A program made the position numbers and the translations under genes. The notes under the pieces were generated by a model. That model had not been told where the DNA came from, did no database searches, and saw nothing but the letters and a program-made list of their open reading frames with translations. Below, one piece after another: positions 4,632 to 8,177 of a DNA stretch of 8,177 nt. The stretch is from Anaerolineales bacterium (lineage in GTDB: Bacteria; Chloroflexota; Anaerolineae; Anaerolineales; Villigracilaceae). The stretch lies in the NCBI GenBank assembly GCA_025966435.1, contig JAICRQ010000137.1:1-8177 (forward strand), given 5' to 3'. Position 1 is the first letter of the stretch, and every line of letters begins with the position of its first letter.

Positions 4632-7310
4632 TCATGAATGTATGACAAGTTTTACAGGTTCAGCCGTAAAATCTACGTTCTCAATCCACTCACTGTTCAA
4701 GCCCAAGGATGTATTGGCAAGGAGACGACGCAAGCGCTTTTGATACAGTACACGCTCCCCTTGCCTGCACTGTATGTTTACATTTTGGCGGAACTCATTG
4801 GAACGGTACCAGAACCGATCGACGAGAGCATCCGGGCTCAGAACATTCGGGTAAACCCAGGCAAGCGGCGATTCCGGCTGGACCGAGAGCCGCGTCCCGT
4901 TCCACTGGGCAGTGTCCAAATATCGCGCGACGGACTGCGCCGCCCCGCGTCCTTCGTGCGCTGCCCAATCTGCCGTTTCCACGCCGCGCAGGAGATTGCC
5001 AGCTGCAAACACACCAGGCTGTGATGTGCGAAAGAACGAGTCCACTTGCGGGCCCAGGGATGGCTTACTCGTCTCCACCCCTCCCCTTCTGGCAAGTTCA
5101 TTTTCAGGGATCCAGTTGCCGGTGAAGACAACGGTGTCACACCCGATGGTCTGTGTTCTGCCAGATTCTAGATCCGCAATTTCAATGCCATCCACGCGGG
5201 GGCGACCAAAGATATTCGATATTCGAGTATTCGTAAGGATGGATGTACGTGCGTAAATATCTGCAAAGAGAATTTTTGCCGGGAAAAACACGGGCAGGTA
5301 CAACTGGTGTTGGGGCAAGTCGGTGATCATATGCAGGACTTTCACACCTGCATGCATCAACGTCAGCACCACGGAAAGACTGACCCGTTCTGCGCCGACG
5401 ATCACCGCGCGCTTGCCAACCGGCAGGCGTTGCTCATACACGAATCGCTGTAGTGAACCGGTGGTATAGACGCCCTGCGGACGAGATCCCGGGATGAGCC
5501 GCGCCGAACGCGGGCGTTCACGCACACCCGTCGCCAGAAGAATGGACTTGGCTTTGATCGTTCCAACCCCATTTGGGCTTGTGTAGGAAATCTGGTGCTG
5601 ATCTTCCCAACCTGTGATAGTAGTATTCGTATGAACCTGGATGCCTGCTTCCTCAGCCATCTCACGATATCTACGCGCGTAGCTGGGTCCCGTCATCACG
5701 CGGCGCAAATCGGTCACTCCAAAACCAATGTGTCCGCACATACGCGGAATACCACCCGCTTCTGCTTCGCGCTCGGCGACAATGACATCATTGATGCCGA
5801 GTTTCTTTAATTCCAATGCAGCAGCTAGTCCCGCAGGTCCACCGCCGATGATCAAAACAGTCGTGGCGACTTCGGTCGCTCTCTTACCAGGTACGATAGG
5901 ACGACTGCCCCGCAAGGGGTGCTGTGCAAAGTCGTCACTACGTCCTTCCAATGCTTTCACGAGTGTTGCGTGGCAATTGAACCCCTGGCACCGCCCCTGG
6001 ATGGCGCGAGTACGTCTACGCAGCGCATCTAATGTGGTGGCGGGAATTTCGGAACCGATTGCATCTCTCACTTCACCCAAGGACACGCGTTCGCAATGAC
6101 AGACGATCTTTCCATAATCAGCATTCTTTTGAATCAGTGCATCGTTTTGATAGGGACGTTGAAACGCTTCCCCGATGGTTGGTACTTTGATAGTCTTGAA
6201 TTCAGGCTTGGGTCTAAGCCCAACGCCACCCTCTTTCAATAAATCTGCCACATACTCGGCGATACCCAGACATCCCGAAATCCCGGTAGATCGAATGCCG
6301 CCTACACAAATGTACTTCTGATCTGCATGAAGGGCAATCTGATAATCGCTATGCTCCGTAGCAGATCGTAACCCTGCATAAGTAGCCGTCACTTCTTCTT
6401 CCACTAACTCCGGCAAAATGCGTTTACCTTTTTCTATAAGCGAATGCAATCCGTTCTCGCTGGTATTGGTCGCCGTCTTATGCGTAGGAGGTAAATCCTC
6501 GGCAGTTGGTCCCAACAATACATTTCCATATACCGTCGGGCTGATCAACACGCCCTTTGTCGTCTCCGTCGGCACAGGCAGTAACACGTGGTTCACCAAC
6601 GGACGCGCCAGCTTATCGTAGACGATCAATTCCCCGCGTCGCGGCGTGACCTTGAAATCCGTATGCCCGAAGTGACCATTGACCTCATCTGAATACAGCC
6701 CGGCCGCGTTGATCACCCACCGCGCCTGAACGGCTTCAGCTTCACTGGTGATGATATGAACATCCTTTTCCGTCTTGATGCTTTGCACGCGGAAATTTAG
6801 TTTTAGAGTCACCCCATTGACGACCGCCTGCGTTGCGCAAGCCAGTGGAATCGTGAATGTACAAAGAATTCCCTCGCCTGGGACGAACATTCCGCCCAGC
6901 GCCCCTTCGCCTAAGTGTGGCTCGCGCTGATAGACTTCTTCCTGGCTGATCAGATATACATCCGCGTCCCCATTTTGATGTGCCTTCTCCAGCAATTTCG
7001 GGAGAGCCTGGAATTGCTCCTCATTCCAGGCAATCAACAGCCCGCCAACCAGCTCAAAGGGACTGTCAACCTCTTTCATGAATTCATGCATTAGGGGATA
7101 ACTGCGCTTTAACAAAACCGACTCAAGTGAGTCAGGCGTCGCGTCATAGCCGGTGTGCCAGATCGCGGTGCTGGCTTTGGATGTCCCCATCCCTACATCT
7201 GAATTGGCTTCGAGGAGAACAATGTCTAGCTCGTAACGAGAGAGTTCACGAGCAATGGCAGACCCAACTGCGCCTGCGCCGATGATGGCGATGTCGTAGA
7301 TTTTATTCAT
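4632..7310 (-). CDS. Fused FAD-dependent glycerol-3-phosphate dehydrogenase / BFD iron-sulfur / NAD(P)-FAD oxidoreductase
   Basis: This single 892-residue protein joins two flavoproteins that are often separate genes. Residues 1-370 form a DAO-type FAD domain of the GlpA class (dinucleotide motif IIGAGAVG, 9-16; VGGIRSTGISG, 337-347), predicted to oxidise sn-glycerol-3-phosphate to dihydroxyacetone phosphate. A BFD-like [2Fe-2S] domain follows, with Cys404, Cys406, Cys441 and Cys446 (CHC and CQGFNC). Residues 484-800 form a second FAD domain (LIIGGGPAG, 487-495; GGIPRMCGHIGFG, 519-531; ATGVRERP; FAAGNLLRGVETADWA) of the HcnA/opine-oxidase-like group, and a beta-rich tail ends the protein. The second Rossmann motif is degenerate (VGAERVS, 638-644), which resembles the group norm. 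ATG 7310 is chosen because the longer frame begins with TTG and homologues start near the FAD motif; no strong ribosome-binding site is seen. It sits 56 bases after glpK. The exact electron acceptor is unknown. Confidence 0.88.
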   Translation of the reverse strand: MNKIYDIAIIGAGAVGSAIARELSRYELDIVLLEANSDVGMGTSKASTAIWHTGYDATPDSLESVLLKRSYPLMHEFMKEVDSPFELVGGLLIAWNEEQFQALPKLLEKAHQNGDADVYLISQEEVYQREPHLGEGALGGMFVPGEGILCTFTIPLACATQAVVNGVTLKLNFRVQSIKTEKDVHIITSEAEAVQARWVINAAGLYSDEVNGHFGHTDFKVTPRRGELIVYDKLARPLVNHVLLPVPTETTKGVLISPTVYGNVLLGPTAEDLPPTHKTATNTSENGLHSLIEKGKRILPELVEEEVTATYAGLRSATEHSDYQIALHADQKYICVGGIRSTGISGCLGIAEYVADLLKEGGVGLRPKPEFKTIKVPTIGEAFQRPYQNDALIQKNADYGKIVCHCERVSLGEVRDAIGSEIPATTLDALRRRTRAIQGRCQGFNCHATLVKALEGRSDDFAQHPLRGSRPIVPGKRATEVATTVLIIGGGPAGLAAALELKKLGINDVIVAEREAEAGGIPRMCGHIGFGVTDLRRVMTGPSYARRYREMAEEAGIQVHTNTTITGWEDQHQISYTSPNGVGTIKAKSILLATGVRERPRSARLIPGSRPQGVYTTGSLQRFVYEQRLPVGKRAVIVGAERVSLSVVLTLMHAGVKVLHMITDLPQHQLYLPVFFPAKILFADIYARTSILTNTRISNIFGRPRVDGIEIADLESGRTQTIGCDTVVFTGNWIPENELARRGGVETSKPSLGPQVDSFFRTSQPGVFAAGNLLRGVETADWAAHEGRGAAQSVARYLDTAQWNGTRLSVQPESPLAWVYPNVLSPDALVDRFWYRSNEFRQNVNIQCRQGERVLYQKRLRRLLANTSLGLNSEWIENVDFTAEPVKLVIHS

Positions 7311-7366
7311 GGTTGATTTGTTATGTAAACAGATACACAAGTATACATGCTTACCTGTGGACCTAT

Positions 7367-8177
7367 CTACATTCCGTGAAAGGACTTCACTGCTATCAAT
7401 GCTTTATTCCACTGAGAAATCTTCTTTTCTCGTGCTTCGTCTTGCATCTTCGGCGTGTAAACAGCTTCAGACTTCCAATGTTTAGCCAGTTCATCCAGAG
7501 AAGTTCCGAGAGCCGAAACGCCAGCGAGATTTGCAATACCGATCGCGGTGGCTTCCAACGCGGCCGAGACTCGCACCTCGAGAGTCAACAGATCCGCAAT
7601 CATTTGCATGAGATAAGCATTACCCGACGGTCCTCCGTCCACCTTGAGATGAGGAGGCGTCTGACCAGCATCCTGTGACATAGCTGTGACCACCTCATAA
7701 ACCCGACACGCGATTCCATCGAGCGTCGCGCGTACGATATCATCTGAGGTGGTGCTGCGGTTCAAGCCGAACATCGCGCCGCGGACGTCCGTCCGCCAGT
7801 GAGGCGCTGCGAGACCCTGTAACGCAGGGACTACGACTACACCCAGATCCGTAGATCGATTCGCGGCATCATTGCTCGATGCAGCATCAGGAATGATCTT
7901 CAAGTTATCGCGCAGCCATTGTACTGCCGAACCGGTCACGAAGATCCCGCCATCAAAGGCATAGGCAGTGTGGCCGTCGAAACTCCAGCCAACTGTGGTC
8001 AGCAATCCGTTATCTGAGAGGCGCGAGGTATCACCGATGTTCATCAGCAGGAAACTGCCTGTGCCAAACGAGCATTTCATTTCTCCGGCATGGAAGCATG
8101 CCTGCCCAAACAACGCGGCTTGCTGGTCCACCAGCATAGCATGAAGAGGCAAGGGTTTACCATTTCCAAAATCCACA
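7367..8177 (-). CDS. glpK: Glycerol kinase, N-terminal part beyond the window edge
   Basis: The visible 269 residues are the C-terminal portion of an FGGY-family kinase, most like glycerol kinase, which phosphorylates glycerol to glycerol-3-phosphate with ATP. Landmarks (window numbering) are LVDQQAALFGQ (15-25), a KCSFGTGSF segment (34-42) where canonical enzymes have KNTYGTGCF, NGLLTTVGW (56-64), GGIFVTGSAVQWLRD (76-90), VVPALQGLAAPHW (115-127), RGAMFGLNR (132-140) and VDGGPSGNAYLMQ (179-191). The spacing fits glycerol kinase, but some positions differ (DGGP for DGGA, APHW for APYW), so another FGGY substrate cannot be entirely ruled out. The next gene downstream is the glycerol-3-phosphate dehydrogenase fusion, which supports the glycerol assignment. 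The frame is open to the right edge and the true start is outside. The 56-base spacer downstream (7311-7366) shows no convincing terminator, so cotranscription is likely. Confidence 0.88.
   Translation of the reverse strand, partial: VDFGNGKPLPLHAMLVDQQAALFGQACFHAGEMKCSFGTGSFLLMNIGDTSRLSDNGLLTTVGWSFDGHTAYAFDGGIFVTGSAVQWLRDNLKIIPDAASSNDAANRSTDLGVVVVPALQGLAAPHWRTDVRGAMFGLNRSTTSDDIVRATLDGIACRVYEVVTAMSQDAGQTPPHLKVDGGPSGNAYLMQMIADLLTLEVRVSAALEATAIGIANLAGVSALGTSLDELAKHWKSEAVYTPKMQDEAREKKISQWNKALIAVKSFHGM

Noticed and set aside
4300..4743. Plus-strand open frame spanning eutN and the flavoprotein 3' end
   Set aside because: It crosses two well-supported minus-strand genes and a spacer without any family resemblance.
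5376..5420. Loss of the second Rossmann glycine motif (VGAERVS) as an inactivating change in the fused flavoprotein
   Set aside because: A GAE-type sequence at this site is, as I recall, normal in the HcnA/opine-oxidase-like group, so it is not evidence of decay.
7311..7340. Upstream TTG start for the fused flavoprotein
   Set aside because: The FAD-binding strand begins a few residues after the ATG at 7310, as is usual for this fold; the ten extra residues have no support.

Overview
Seven consecutive genes, all on the minus strand, make up the window. Read in the direction of transcription (from the right edge leftwards) they are: the C-terminal part of a glycerol kinase (glpK), a fused glycerol-3-phosphate dehydrogenase/NAD(P)-type flavoprotein, the microcompartment vertex protein EutN, the ethanolamine ammonia-lyase reactivase EutA, a small OsmC-family protein, the ethanolamine ammonia-lyase large subunit EutB, and the small subunit EutC, which runs off the left edge. 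No RNA genes, CRISPR arrays, transposase genes or convincing terminators were seen. Every spacer is short (49-148 bases), so one long transcript or two adjacent ones (glp then eut) are equally compatible with the layout.

The organism is a bacterium of moderate G+C. No single gene fixes its phylum. The spacers carry several kinds of dispersed palindromic or simple repeats (the 'CATTGCGAG...GAAGCAATC' element, the 'CCACGAAGGACACAAAGG' element, the 'TAATTGGTAATT' element and the 'GGAGACTGGAGACTG' element) that I associate from memory with environmental Chloroflexota (Anaerolineae-like) genomes. The G3P dehydrogenase + BFD + HcnA/opine-oxidase-like flavoprotein arrangement is known from Thermotoga-like and other anaerobes. 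A Chloroflexota anaerobe is my best guess, held loosely.

Region by region: 7367-8177 is glpK (5' part missing); 4632-7310 is the 892-residue fused flavoprotein; 4575-4631 is a spacer with an operator-like dyad; 4287-4574 is eutN; 4229-4286 is a spacer filled by a perfect 15-bp inverted repeat; 2789-4228 is eutA; 2641-2788 is a spacer filled by a long palindromic repeat; 2224-2640 is the OsmC-like gene; 2175-2223 is a spacer holding a purine-rich repeat; 807-2174 is eutB; 711-806 is a spacer filled by a second copy of the palindromic repeat; and 1-710 is the N-terminal 236 codons of eutC.

Functionally, EutBC with adenosylcobalamin turns ethanolamine into acetaldehyde and ammonia, EutA replaces inactivated cofactor, and EutN implies a protein shell or at least a shell vertex. 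GlpK plus the fused dehydrogenase take glycerol through glycerol-3-phosphate to dihydroxyacetone phosphate. Glycerol-3-phosphate and ethanolamine are the two products of glycerophosphoethanolamine hydrolysis, so the pairing suggests salvage of phosphatidylethanolamine-type lipid remains (inference). The most unusual features are the fusion flavoprotein, the OsmC-like gene lodged between eutA and eutB, the way each eut spacer is occupied by a repeat of its own kind, and an EutC interdomain linker that is itself partly written in two of those repeat sequences.
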